From CAVTJL01 sp963735065 (GTDB lineage Bacteria; Pseudomonadota; Alphaproteobacteria; Geminicoccales; Geminicoccaceae), in assembly GCA_963735065.1 (NCBI GenBank), contig CAVTJL010000005.1, positions 1-64,000 on the forward strand: 64,000 nt of DNA. Reading direction: 5' to 3'. A model generated the notes under the pieces. That model saw only the letters and a list, made by a program, of their open reading frames with translations, ran no database searches and was not told the DNA's origin. Below are positions 1 through 8,653 of this stretch, in pieces. The first letter of the stretch is position 1; each line of letters begins with the position of its first letter. The position numbers were made by a program, and so were the translations under genes.

Positions 1-70
1 CACACCCCTTCGTCGCGCCCCGACGTGATCGGGGCGTCAACTGCCGGAGGCTGGCCACGCTACTGTCGCG

Positions 71-739
71 TCACGACCGCCAGTTGATCCCCCGCTCAAG
101 GCGGGGGATGACCCGTGAGGGCGGGTCGGCTTGCTCTTCTTTCGCTATCCTTTGCTGCCCTTCTCCTCTCTCATTCTCCTCTTGCTCCTCCACCGCCCCG
201 GCCCCGCTCTCTCCCAGCGCGGCGTGGCGGCTCTCGGCGTAGCGAAGGACCCAGTCGGCCACGTCCGGGTTGCTCCGGGCGAAGGCGAGGAGGTCCGAGA
301 CAAGCTCGGCGGCGACGGCGTCGTTGGCCGGCGCCGCGGCGATCTCGTCCCCAGCACGCAGCTCGGGATCACGATCGCTCGTGCGCGTCACGAGGCGGCG
401 CAGGCGGTTTTCCGGATGGCGGCCGCGGTTGCCCTCGTAGGCAAGGAACAAAAGAGCTTTGGTGTCGCCCATGTCGGCGAGGTGCTGGAGGCTGGCGAAT
501 GCCGTCCTGATCAGGATCTCTTCGCGCTCGTCCTCGGGCAGCTCGGCCTCGCGCCGGTAGTAGGCGACGTGTTTCTGGAACTTCTCGTCCTCGAGAAGCG
601 ACAAAATCTCGGCCTCGTCCGTTCCCTCGTGCCTGGCGACCTCGGCGGGCGTCATGCCGCCGGCGAGTCGCCGCGCCAGCCGCACGGTGCGGGCCGCGGG
701 CATCGAGGCGGGGGAACGCGAGGGGTAAGTTGAAGGCAT
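71..739 (-). CDS. Hypothetical protein with terminase-small-subunit-like HTH
   Basis: Encodes about 222 residues from an ATG at 739. Residues about 29-55 (GMTPAEVARHEG then a short acidic helix) read as a helix-turn-helix of the kind in phage terminase small subunits and other small DNA-binding proteins. The middle is helical and mentions no enzyme motif; the last 45 residues are highly charged. The frame is open much further upstream, but that part is compositionally unlike protein and lies antisense to the DUF1328 gene, so I chose the internal ATG. The final residues (VIPRLERGI) are the translation of a palindromic repeat, so the true C-terminus may be older than the repeat. Function unknown; a phage-remnant DNA-binding role is an inference. 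Confidence 0.5.
   Translation of the reverse strand: MPSTYPSRSPASMPAARTVRLARRLAGGMTPAEVARHEGTDEAEILSLLEDEKFQKHVAYYRREAELPEDEREEILIRTAFASLQHLADMGDTKALLFLAYEGNRGRHPENRLRRLVTRTSDRDPELRAGDEIAAAPANDAVAAELVSDLLAFARSNPDVADWVLRYAESRHAALGESGAGAVEEQEENERGEGQQRIAKEEQADPPSRVIPRLERGINWRS
87..109. repeat. REP-like palindrome ATCCCCCGC-tcaag-GCGGGGGAT
   Basis: A perfect inverted repeat with 9-base arms and a 5-base loop lies inside the last codons of the minus-strand gene. Dispersed palindromes of this look are common between genes in alphaproteobacteria. It could also act as a terminator stem for that gene, but it has no T-tract. Confidence 0.5.
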
Positions 740-976
740 GGAAGCTCTATATAGGAATATGAGCGCATAATCAATCAGGAATTGCGTGGCGCGGGATATT
801 TTCGCCTGAGGCCCCTGGCGGCCGTCGCGGCTTGTCGAGGCCGCACGCGCCGCGTCCGTGTCCCGTGCGACGGAACCTCGGAGGCCCGTGGACGCTTGAT
901 AAGCGGAACACCACCGACGCGGGGGCGGGCGGTGTGATGCGATCGGGCGGCCCCCGGCTCCATTGGGGGAAAGCGC

Positions 977-1150
977 ATGCTGAAACTGGCTCTTGTCTTC
1001 TTCGTCATCTCGATCATCGCCGGCGTGTTCGGCTTCACCGGCATCTCCGCCGCCACGGCCGGCATCGCCAAGATTCTTTTCTATATTTTCCTCGTGATCT
1101 TCGTGATCTTCCTCGTCCTGGCCTTCACCGCGGGGCAGCTGGTTCTGTAG
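977..1150 (+). CDS. DUF1328 / UPF0391 small membrane protein
   Basis: A 57-residue peptide beginning MLKLALVFFVISIIAG. It is almost wholly hydrophobic: two membrane segments (about residues 1-20 and 30-52) separated by a short GFTGISAATAGIAK stretch, which is the recognisable core of the UPF0391 (YtjA/DUF1328) family. Length matches the family (50-60 residues). The start ATG has a GGGGGA ribosome-binding site seven bases upstream. Members are often stress-induced inner-membrane peptides of unknown function. The gene is short and easy to miss; the family call is firm. Confidence 0.85.
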   Translation: MLKLALVFFVISIIAGVFGFTGISAATAGIAKILFYIFLVIFVIFLVLAFTAGQLVL

Positions 1151-1326
1151 GGCGACGGGAAGGAGCCTCCGGCCGCTTTTTGCTTGGGGGCTCCTTCCTC
1201 CCCTCGCATCAGCCCCCTCCTGCTCGGGCCCTTTCCTATCCGCAGGTCCGCGGACAGATGCCCGCCCTTGACGGCGCCCGGCTCGCGGATACACGTCATG
1301 TCCGACGTCTATCCATGGAGCGCGTC

Positions 1327-1620
1327 ATGCGGGGATCCCGATGGGGCAACAGGTTGGCCATCCGTCTGCCCGCCGCAGTGGTCGAGACGCTGGTCATGAA
1401 GGAAGGCGACGATATCGAGGTTCACGTGGTCGACGAACGCGAGTTCGGCATCGCGCGGCAGCCCAGTCGTCAGGAGCTGCTCGCCCGCCTCCGAGCTTTC
1501 CGGGGGCACCTGCCTGCCGATCTCAAGTTCGACGTGATGCGTCGTATGGTCGGTAGCCTTCATGACGCCGATCTGCTCGTCAGGCATCATCGTTCGCGCT
1601 CGTCCTCGAGTGCAATGTGA
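1327..1620 (+). CDS. MazE/AbrB-type antitoxin, apparently without a toxin
   Basis: Encodes about 97 residues from ATG 1327, which has GGAG six bases upstream; an in-frame ATG at 1315 lacks a site. Residues 1-45 carry the SpoVT/AbrB swapped-hairpin fold (RGSRWGNRLAIRLPAAVVE then KEGDDIEVHV), typical of MazE-like antitoxins paired with PIN or MazF toxins. The family normally ends soon after the LRAFRGHLPADLKFD segment; here about 25 unrelated residues follow, suggesting a rearranged 3' end. The next gene starts 46 bases on and is not a toxin. An orphan antitoxin or the remnant of a vapBC/mazEF module. Confidence 0.75.
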   Translation: MRGSRWGNRLAIRLPAAVVETLVMKEGDDIEVHVVDEREFGIARQPSRQELLARLRAFRGHLPADLKFDVMRRMVGSLHDADLLVRHHRSRSSSSAM

Positions 1621-1665
1621 TGGCAATCGGATGTGCCCTCGCGTCCCGTATAACGGGCGTGGGCC

Positions 1666-3099
1666 ATGAGATGTCGTCTTAAGCGGGTCGAGATCTATAA
1701 CTTTCGAGGTGTGCGGCGCGCAGACTTCGAGCTAGGCGATCTCAATCTGATCGTTGGGGTCAACGGATCCGGAAAAACCACGATCCTCGCCGCTGTTGCT
1801 CGCCTCCTGCCGATCCTACGCGGCGAATAAAAACTTCTTGGACGGAGATTTCCACTTTGTCCGGCCGGATGAGGCTCTGCCGATACGAATTCGCTATCAC
1901 GTCGAGATAGCGCTCGCGGAACAACCAGCCTTAAATCTCGTGGTTGACGCAGAGGGTATTCGAACGAATCGCGGCCTCGGTCGCTCTCAACTAAACGATC
2001 AAAGTCCCGGAGAATTATCTATATCCGTTCGTGACGCGGAAGGCATAGATCGATCTGATATACTCCAGGCGCTCCGCGATCAGCCCTGGCTCAGACAGCG
2101 CGTGATTTGCGGGGTTGGACGGGCAATCGGGTGGTGCCGATAGCTCTCCCAGAGAGGCAGGAGCCGGGACACGCTGCTACCGCTGAAGGCGAGGAGCAGG
2201 GTTACGCTGACGGGTTTCGTGCTCGAGCGCTTCAGGTCCTTCTTCGTTCGGACATCGGGAGGCGTGTGACGGAGAGGCATCCGCAGCTTTCCCGACATGT
2301 CCTGTCCTTCGTGCGGAGGGTCCTTGGTGACGCTCGCTTTGTCGAAGTTGGGTTGGCCTACAGCGAGCAGTTATCACTGAACAGGGAGGGCGGCACTTGG
2401 CAGGCGTGGGAAAGCCTGTCAGGAGGTGAAGAGGCAGCCTTTAATCTGGCGATGAGCCTGGAATTTGAGCGCCGTGATCGCAGTCATTTTCTGATCATCG
2501 AGGAGCCGGAGACCAACCTGCATCCCGCGGCACAGAGGGCGTTTCTTAGCCTCATGCGGCAGGAACTTGAGGGGCGTCAAGTCTATGTCGCGACGCACTC
2601 GCCGTATATATTCATGGATCATCTAATGGATACCCATGTGATTATAGTAGAGAATTTTGCAAGGCACACCAATGTTCGGCCCATGGATGTCGGGGACATT
2701 TTGTACTCGAGGCCGACGTGGGGTGAGATTAGCTACCATGCTTATGGCTTGGCAACGTTCGAGTTCCACAACGAGCTTTATGGATGGCTTCAGAGACGAA
2801 AAGGGGGCGACAATGTTGAGCAAATTGAGGAATATTTTCTGTCAGAAGCAGTCCCGCCGACAAGAGTGTGGACGAAATTTCGACCAGATAGACGGCCGAA
2901 GCCAAAGCATGTCACGATCATGACATATATTCGGAACCTTACGCATCATCCGGAGAACCCATACGATCACGAGCCATATTCGGAGCAAGAGTTGCGGGGG
3001 GCCATAGAAACGATGATTAAACTGGTGCAGTCTGTTAAGCGGAATGACGAGGACGCCGCCCGGAGTTCCGTAGAATGCAATAGGAGGATCGCGGGCTAG
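1666..3099 (+). pseudogene. AAA ATPase (RecF/OLD/SMC-like), frameshifted twice
   Basis: From ATG 1666 the frame gives a Walker A (GVNGSGKTT) near residue 35, then stops at 1828-1830. The protein resumes in the next frame from about 1811 (KNFLDGDFHFVRPDEALPIR) to about 2100, then returns to the first frame to 3099. The last part has an ABC-type signature (LSGGEEAAFNLAMSL) and Walker B (HFLIIEEPETNLHP) followed by VATHSP, as in single-chain AAA ATPases related to RecF and OLD. Read across both shifts it is about 475 residues and nearly complete. It is visibly richer in A/T than its neighbours, suggesting transfer. No nuclease domain is seen. Such ATPases are frequent in defence islands, but no partner is encoded on this strand. 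Its stop overlaps that of the convergent gene by four bases (CTAG). Confidence 0.7.
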
Positions 3100-4190
3100 G
3101 GGTGCGACAGATCTCTCAGTGTTCTCCGCCTCTGGGACTGCCGCCAGCCGTTCCCACGAAACTCCGCCAACGGCTTCACCCCCTCCCTCAGGCTCCCGAG
3201 ATAATCCTCCGTAAAATCCGTCCTGATCTCCGCCCATAGCGGCAAATGATCGGACATCTGCCAGGTGCGCCATTTGCGGTAGGCGCCGAGGTCGGTCTTT
3301 TGCGGCTTCCCGCTCTTTGTCACCGTCGGCATCAGCGGCTGGTAGGCCGCAAAATCCTCCTCGTCGCGAAAGACAAAATCCTGCCAGTGAAAGCAGCCGG
3401 AGCTGGCGACCTCGAAAAGCTTGTTTTCTGTTCGCAGCGCGATCTGGTCATAAAAATTGGCGCTGGCGAGCGCGGTGGGCTTGCTGACGCCGGGTGGGAT
3501 CTTGAAGCCGTTGCCGAGGAGGGCCGCCATCGTCGGGTCCTCGGGGCTCAGGATGTTGAAGTCGCCGAGGATGATGTAGGTCTCGCCGTCCTTCTTCTGG
3601 CGCCTGGTGAAAAATGAGGCGATGTCGGCGATCTCCTGGCGGCGGCGGGTCGTGTCGCTGCTCTTTCCATAGAAGATGTGGACGGTGCAGATGTTGAACT
3701 TGAACCAGCCGGCCTGGAAGGCGACGAGGAAGGGCGTGCGGTTGAACTGGACCGGCTGCTCACCCTTCTTGGCCGGCAGGACGATCTCGCCCGCGATGTG
3801 GCGGAAAAGAATCTTGCGGGTGTCGTAGACGAAGGCCAGGCGCTCCTCGTTGCCGCTGGCGTCGGTGACGATGTAGGTCCAGTGCGGCCCGAGCAGGCGC
3901 ATGATGGCCTGGAGCTCGGCCAGGTCGTCGTTGACCTCCTGCACCGCCACGAGGTCGAAGGCCGAGATGATCTCGGCGATGTAGAGAAGCGATTCGGGGA
4001 GCCGCGGGCGGGGGTTGAGGCGGTGGCCGCCGAGGTCGCGGATGTTCCAGCTGGCGAGGTGGAACGATTGCTGCTTGGTGTTGGGCGAGACGTTCTGGGC
4101 GAGGCCGGCGCGCAGCGCCAGCAGGCGGTCGATCGCGCGCTCGCGCGCTGCGGCATCGCCCCAGGAGCGGAGTCCGGCATACTGCACCAT
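3096..4190 (-). CDS. Endonuclease/exonuclease/phosphatase (EEP) family protein
   Basis: About 364 residues. The EEP fold is clear from its ordered motifs: LASWNIRDLGG (Asn), LVAVQEVND (metal-binding Glu), the HIFYG segment, IILGDFNIL (Asp/Asn) and a C-terminal SDHLPLWAEI (Asp-His pair). Family members cleave phosphodiester bonds of DNA, phosphoinositides or sphingomyelin with Mg2+; the substrate cannot be told here. No signal peptide is seen, so a cytoplasmic nuclease or phosphatase is likely. Start chosen at ATG 4190, with AGGGGAA about eight bases upstream; an in-frame start at 4256 would add an unlikely leader. It converges with the ATPase, so the two are not an operon. Confidence 0.85.
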   Translation of the reverse strand: MVQYAGLRSWGDAAARERAIDRLLALRAGLAQNVSPNTKQQSFHLASWNIRDLGGHRLNPRPRLPESLLYIAEIISAFDLVAVQEVNDDLAELQAIMRLLGPHWTYIVTDASGNEERLAFVYDTRKILFRHIAGEIVLPAKKGEQPVQFNRTPFLVAFQAGWFKFNICTVHIFYGKSSDTTRRRQEIADIASFFTRRQKKDGETYIILGDFNILSPEDPTMAALLGNGFKIPPGVSKPTALASANFYDQIALRTENKLFEVASSGCFHWQDFVFRDEEDFAAYQPLMPTVTKSGKPQKTDLGAYRKWRTWQMSDHLPLWAEIRTDFTEDYLGSLREGVKPLAEFRGNGWRQSQRRRTLRDLSHP

Positions 4191-4414
4191 CGCTCGTTCC
4201 CCTGCTTGGCCTTCGTGGCGGCCGGCTCTCGAGTGCCCATCATAGCACGAGACCAACGCGCTGGTGGAGCGTTCCCGGTATGGTGAACCCCTTCGGGTTA
4301 TGTATGGGACAGATTGAGAACTTTTTAAGATTTGCCGTGTCGGGCGGTGCTGCAGGGGGCTGGGAGGGCGGCCGGGTCTCGCAGGAGCGCGATGGGGGCC
4401 GGCGGAGGGAAAGC

Positions 4415-5671
4415 GTGAAGGACGGCGGATCGGGGGAGGATGCAGGGCCGGCCGGTGAGGCCCGGGCGCAGGGGCCGGGCGAGCCCGGCTCGCTCGTCGA
4501 GGTTTTTTCGGTGTTCCTGCGGCTCGGCCTCATGTCGTTCGGCGGGCCGATCGCGCATCTGGGCTATTTCCGCAACGAGCTCGTGCTGAAGCGGCGCTGG
4601 ATCGACGAGGCGGGCTATGCCGATCTCGTGGCGCTGTGCCAGTTCCTGCCGGGCCCGGCCTCGAGCCAGGTGGGCTTCGCGCTGGGCGTCAGGCGGGGCG
4701 GCGGCGCCCTGGGCGGGCTCGCGGCCTGGCTGGGCTTCACCATGCCCTCGGCCTTTGTGCTCCTCGCCTTCGCGCTGGGGGCGAGCGCCTTCACGGGTGC
4801 TGCGGCGCAGGGCGCGCTGCACGGCCTCAAGCTCGTGGCGGTGGCGGTGGTGGCGCAGGCGATCTGGGGCATGGCCAGGAGCCTGGCGCCCGACCGCCCG
4901 CGCGCCGGCATCGCGCTCGCGGCGGTGGCGATCACCGTGCTGGTGGGTGGTGCTGCGGCGCAGATCCTGGCGATCGCCGTGGGTGCGGCGGCCGGCCTCG
5001 TGCTGTGCAAGGGTGACAAAAAAGAGGCGGGCGGGCATCTGAGCTTTCCCGTGTCGCGGCGCGCCGGCGTCTTTTCACTTTTTGTCTTTGCGCTTCTTCT
5101 TCTCGTGCCGCCCTTGCTGGTGCCTGGGGCGGGGCAGGGCGCCCTGGCGCTGTTCGATGCCTTCTATCGCTCGGGCGCGCTGGTCTTCGGCGGGGGGCAT
5201 GTCGTGCTGCCGCTGCTCCAGGCCGAGGTCGTGGCACCGGGCTGGGTGACGGGCCAGGCCTTTCTCGCCGGCTACGGCATGGCCCAGGCCGTGCCCGGCC
5301 CTCTCTTCACGTTCGCCGCCTATCTGGGGGCGGTGATGGGGCCGGCGCCCAGCGGCATCCTGGGCTCTGCCATCGCGCTCGCGGCGATCTTCCTGCCGGG
5401 GCTCCTGCTCGTCTACGGCATGCTGCCCTTCTGGGACCGGCTGCGGACAAAGACAAAGGCGCAGGCGGCGATGCGCGGCACCAACGCCGCCGTGGTGGGC
5501 ATCCTGGGTGCCGCCCTCTACAGCCCGGTCTGGACCGGCGCCGTGCTGGGCCCGCGCGACTTCCTCATGGCCCTCGCGGGCTTTTTGCTCCTCACGGTGT
5601 GGAAGGCGCCGCCCTGGGCCGTGGTTTTGGTCCTGGCGGCGGCCGGCGCGGTTGTGGGTGCGATCGGGTAG
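4415..5671 (+). CDS. chrA: Chromate transporter ChrA (long-chain CHR family)
   Basis: About 418 residues. Two CHR domains in tandem: the first begins FLRLGLMSFGGPIAHLGYF and contains LCQFLPGPASSQVG; the second contains SGALVFGGGHVVLPLL and the matching AVPGPLFTFAAYLG. These paired glycine/proline motifs define two-domain ChrA, an inner-membrane chromate/sulfate antiporter-like exporter. About ten hydrophobic segments are visible. The start is taken as GTG 4415, preceded by GGAGGGA at ideal spacing; the frame is open to 4280 but that leader is polar and unlike the family. No chrB regulator is next to it. In other bacteria this confers chromate resistance. Confidence 0.9.
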   Translation: MKDGGSGEDAGPAGEARAQGPGEPGSLVEVFSVFLRLGLMSFGGPIAHLGYFRNELVLKRRWIDEAGYADLVALCQFLPGPASSQVGFALGVRRGGGALGGLAAWLGFTMPSAFVLLAFALGASAFTGAAAQGALHGLKLVAVAVVAQAIWGMARSLAPDRPRAGIALAAVAITVLVGGAAAQILAIAVGAAAGLVLCKGDKKEAGGHLSFPVSRRAGVFSLFVFALLLLVPPLLVPGAGQGALALFDAFYRSGALVFGGGHVVLPLLQAEVVAPGWVTGQAFLAGYGMAQAVPGPLFTFAAYLGAVMGPAPSGILGSAIALAAIFLPGLLLVYGMLPFWDRLRTKTKAQAAMRGTNAAVVGILGAALYSPVWTGAVLGPRDFLMALAGFLLLTVWKAPPWAVVLVLAAAGAVVGAIG

Positions 5672-5686
5672 GCCCGGGCCTCCAGG

Positions 5687-6688
5687 TCAGGCGTCGGCGA
5701 TGTCGACGACCAGCTTGCCCCGCGCGGTGCCTTGCTCGATGGCGCGAAGGGCGTCGTCCGCCGTTGCCAGGGTGTAGCGGCGCGGATCCAGCGTCGGGAC
5801 CAGCTGCCCGGTGTCGGCGAGCCGGGCCGCCTCGGCCAGGATCTCGCCATGGTGCGCGCGGCCCTCGCCCGTCAGCAGCGGCAGGAGGGTAAAGACGCCG
5901 GAATAGGTGGCCGCCCGAAAGGACAGCGGCGCCAGGGCGTGCGTGCCCCAGCCGAGGCAGCTCACCACATGGCCGAAGCGGCGCACGGAGGCGAAGGAGG
6001 CATCCAGCACGGCACCGCCCACCGTGTCATAGACGAGATCGAAGCCGCGGCCGTCGGTCAGGCGCTGGACCTGGTCGGCCACCTGCTCCGAGCGGTCGAC
6101 GAAGCGCGCGCCCAGCCGCTCGATCGCGGCCCGGCTGGACGGGGAGCCGGTGGCGAAGACCTCGGCACCGAAGGCACGGGCGATCTGGACCGCCATGTGG
6201 CCCACGCCGCCGGCGCCACCCTGCACCAGCACGGTCTGCCCGGCACCGACGGCCGCCCGGTCGACCAGCCCCTCCCAGGCGGTGATGAAGACGAGCGGCA
6301 GGGCCGCCGCCTCGCGCATGCCGAGGCCCGCAGGCTTGAGGGCGAGCAGATCGACGTCCACCGCGGCCAGCTCGGCGAGCGAGCCCTGATGGCCGCCCAC
6401 ACCTCCGGTCATGCCGTAGACCGCGTCGCCGGGCCGAAAGCGCGTGACGCCCGGGCCCAGCGCCTCGACGGTGCCGGCGAGATCGAGACCGAGGACGGCC
6501 GGCGGCTGGTGCCGCGCGTGCGCGGCGGCGCCCGCCTGGATCTTGACGTCGAGCGGGTTGACGCCGCTCGCCGCTATGCGCACCAGCGCCTGGCCCGGGC
6601 CAGGGGTCGGACGAGGGATGGCGGCGAGGCGGAGCGGCGCGCCGTGGGCCTCGAGGATGGCGGCGCGCATGGTGGCTGGTGCGGTCAT
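5687..6688 (-). CDS. Zinc-independent quinone oxidoreductase (MDR family)
   Basis: About 333 residues of the medium-chain dehydrogenase/reductase superfamily. The N-terminal GroES-like half has ASGVNPLDVKIQAG and LGLDLAGTVEALGPGV; the Rossmann half has VLVQGGAGGVGHMAVQIARAFGAEV, the NADPH-binding AxxGxxG signature. Zinc ligands of alcohol dehydrogenases are missing, so this resembles NADPH:quinone reductases (zeta-crystallin/Qor). Start chosen at ATG 6688 with GGGAG about nine bases upstream rather than the in-frame codon at 6721. It converges closely on chrA (15 bases between stops). Substrate unknown. Confidence 0.85.
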   Translation of the reverse strand: MTAPATMRAAILEAHGAPLRLAAIPRPTPGPGQALVRIAASGVNPLDVKIQAGAAAHARHQPPAVLGLDLAGTVEALGPGVTRFRPGDAVYGMTGGVGGHQGSLAELAAVDVDLLALKPAGLGMREAAALPLVFITAWEGLVDRAAVGAGQTVLVQGGAGGVGHMAVQIARAFGAEVFATGSPSSRAAIERLGARFVDRSEQVADQVQRLTDGRGFDLVYDTVGGAVLDASFASVRRFGHVVSCLGWGTHALAPLSFRAATYSGVFTLLPLLTGEGRAHHGEILAEAARLADTGQLVPTLDPRRYTLATADDALRAIEQGTARGKLVVDIADA

Positions 6689-6945
6689 CGTGATGCTCCC
6701 GTGGCCGGCAAGGGGCTCCATCCCGGTCCGAAAGCCTCACCGCCGTCTCGTCCTGCAAAGCGGCGCCCGCCTCCACGACGCTCCGGCCCGCCCAGCGACG
6801 CAGGCGACATCCTCTCAGCCCGGCGTGCCGGCGTCCAGCCGACAGGGATCGGGACCAGGCCAAGGGGAGCGGCGGGTGAGCAGCGTCGCCCCCGCGCCCG
6901 GCCATTGCATCTTCCCAGCCTCGTCGCGCTCGGCTACGCAACGGC

Positions 6946-7611
6946 ATGATGGACTTGGCCGGGCTGCTGCCGCAGATCGACGTGCCCCACCTTCTCAAGG
7001 TGTGGGGCTACCTCGCCGTGGGCGTGATCGTGGCGCTCGAGAGCGTGGGCGTGCCGCTGCCGGGCGAGACGACGCTGCTGGCGGCGGCCGTGCTGGCGGG
7101 CGCCAGCCACGAGCTCAACATCGTGCTCGTCATCGCCGCGGCCGCGGCCGGCGCCACGATCGGCGACAATATCGGCTACTGGATCGGCCGCCGCCTCGGC
7201 TTTCCGCTGCTGGTGCGCTATGGGCGCGGGCTCCATCTGGGCGAGGCCGAGATCAAGGTCGGGCGCTATCTCTTCCAGCGCCACGGCGGCAAGGTTGTTT
7301 TCTTCGGGCGCTTCTTCGCCCTGCTGCGCGCGCTGGCGGCGCTCCTGGCCGGCGTCAACCAGATGACCTGGGGCCGGTTTGCCGCGTTCAACGCGGCAGG
7401 TGCGGTGGTCTGGGCCGGCGTCTACGGCACCATCGGCTATCTCCTGGGCGACGTGGCGAGCCATGTGAGCGGCTATGTCCACATCCTGGGCCTCGCCGGG
7501 GCGGCGGTCGCGGTCGTGCTCGGCTACTGGCTCACGCGCCGGCACTATCATCTGCTGCGCGAGGCGGCCGAGCGGGCCTTCCCGGGGCCGCTGCTGCCGC
7601 CGGAGGCCTAG
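6946..7611 (+). CDS. DedA family membrane protein
   Basis: About 221 residues with four to six membrane segments. The DedA/SNARE-associated signature is clear: ALESVGVPLPGETTLL near the N-terminus, GDNIGYWIGRRLG, and FFGRFFALLRALAALLAGVNQM in the middle, with the conserved acidic and arginine residues. DedA proteins are undecaprenyl-phosphate or phospholipid flippases/transporters in the inner membrane. The stop overlaps the convergent pseudouridine synthase stop by four bases. The 257-base gap to the divergent oxidoreductase gene probably holds both promoters. Confidence 0.9.
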   Translation: MMDLAGLLPQIDVPHLLKVWGYLAVGVIVALESVGVPLPGETTLLAAAVLAGASHELNIVLVIAAAAAGATIGDNIGYWIGRRLGFPLLVRYGRGLHLGEAEIKVGRYLFQRHGGKVVFFGRFFALLRALAALLAGVNQMTWGRFAAFNAAGAVVWAGVYGTIGYLLGDVASHVSGYVHILGLAGAAVAVVLGYWLTRRHYHLLREAAERAFPGPLLPPEA

Positions 7612-8255
7612 GCCGGCAGGGGCGGGGGCCTCTCCTCCTCGCCGCGCCAGCCGCAGGCCTCGAGCAGGGCCTGCATGTGGGGCGGCACGGGCGCCTCGGC
7701 GTGGACCGGCGGCTTGCCCGGATAGAGCGGCAGGGTGATGGCGCGGGCGTGCAGCTGGAGCGGCGGCCCGAGATCCTGCGGCCGGCCCGCATCCTCGCCC
7801 CGGCCGTAGACCGGGTCGCCGACGACGGGACAGCCCAGCGCCTCGCAATGCACGCGGATCTGGTGCGTGCGCCCGGTCCGCGGCCGCAGCTCGAGCCAGG
7901 CGATGCCGGGGCCTTCGCCCATGACCCGGTAGTCGGTGACGGCCGGCTGGCCCGCCGGGTCGGGCTTCATCCACCAGCCACGCCGCTCGGTCGAGCGCTT
8001 GGCCAGCGCGAGGTCGACCCGGCCCTTGGGCTCGGGCGGGCGCCCCCTCACCACGGCCCAGTAGACCTTCTCGACCGCACCGGCCTGGAACAGCCGGCCC
8101 AGTCGCGCCAGCGCCTTCCTGTGGCGGCCCAGCACGAGGCAGCCGCTGGTGTCGCGGTCGAGCCGGTGCGCCAGCGACGGCGGCGCGGGCAGGCCGAAGC
8201 GCAGCTCGTCGAAAAAAGACTCGAGATTGGGCCCGCCCTTGGGGCCGGCATGCAC
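7608..8255 (-). CDS. RluA-family rRNA/tRNA pseudouridine synthase, start uncertain
   Basis: The given frame is 215 residues from a GTG, but homology continues upstream in the same frame: LLYRDGLILIIDKPAGLPVHAGPKGG is the usual opening of RluA synthases and begins near 8330. No ATG, GTG or TTG precedes it in frame before about 8450, so the true start is either an unusual codon or hidden by a base error. The catalytic motif HRLDRDTSGCLVL holds the nucleophilic Asp. RTGRTHQIRVH is the second family motif. The enzyme isomerises uridine in RNA; the target site cannot be assigned. No S4 domain is seen. Confidence 0.85.
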   Translation of the reverse strand: MHAGPKGGPNLESFFDELRFGLPAPPSLAHRLDRDTSGCLVLGRHRKALARLGRLFQAGAVEKVYWAVVRGRPPEPKGRVDLALAKRSTERRGWWMKPDPAGQPAVTDYRVMGEGPGIAWLELRPRTGRTHQIRVHCEALGCPVVGDPVYGRGEDAGRPQDLGPPLQLHARAITLPLYPGKPPVHAEAPVPPHMQALLEACGWRGEEERPPPLPA

Positions 8256-8653
8256 GGGCAGGCCCGCGGGCTTGTCGATGATGAGGATCAGGCCGTCGCG
8301 GTAGAGCAGGCGCTCCTGGAGGTCGGGGAGCTCCGGGGCTGCGGCCGTGATGGCTCCGGGGTCGGTCTTGCTCGTCGCAGGGGTCCTTCTTCGTCCCGCT
8401 CGCGGGGAGCTGGGGGCGCTGCCCAGATAGGGATGCGGCGCACGCTTGCCTAGGGCGCTCCGTCCGCGGCGGGCACGTTGCCTGATGTCATGTCCTCTGC
8501 GCGATGGCAGGAAGCCGGCCCCCGCCGGGTCCCCAGCCGTTGGCGTGATCGGGCCCGCGGTGCTTTCGAGCGCGCTCGTCCCCAGGTTGTTTGCGTCGTC
8601 GCGCCGGCATCACCTCAATCCGGAAAGCCTCTTCGCCGCGAGGTTGCGCAGCG
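8256..8653. other. RluA N-terminal coding extension, then empty spacer
   Basis: The first 80 bases or so encode the missing N-terminus of the pseudouridine synthase on the minus strand. From about 8340 to 8650 no convincing gene, RNA or repeat is seen; an ATG at 8491 on the minus strand opens a 13-codon frame ending at 8450, close to where a one-base shift would connect it to the synthase. Confidence 0.4.

Noticed and set aside
1666..4190. AAA ATPase plus EEP nuclease as a two-gene defence operon
   Set aside because: The genes converge and share only their stop codons, so they cannot be one transcription unit, and their base composition differs.
4280..4414. Upstream extension of ChrA to ATG 4280
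   Set aside because: The added residues are polar and unlike ChrA N-termini, while GTG 4415 has an ideal GGAGGGA site.
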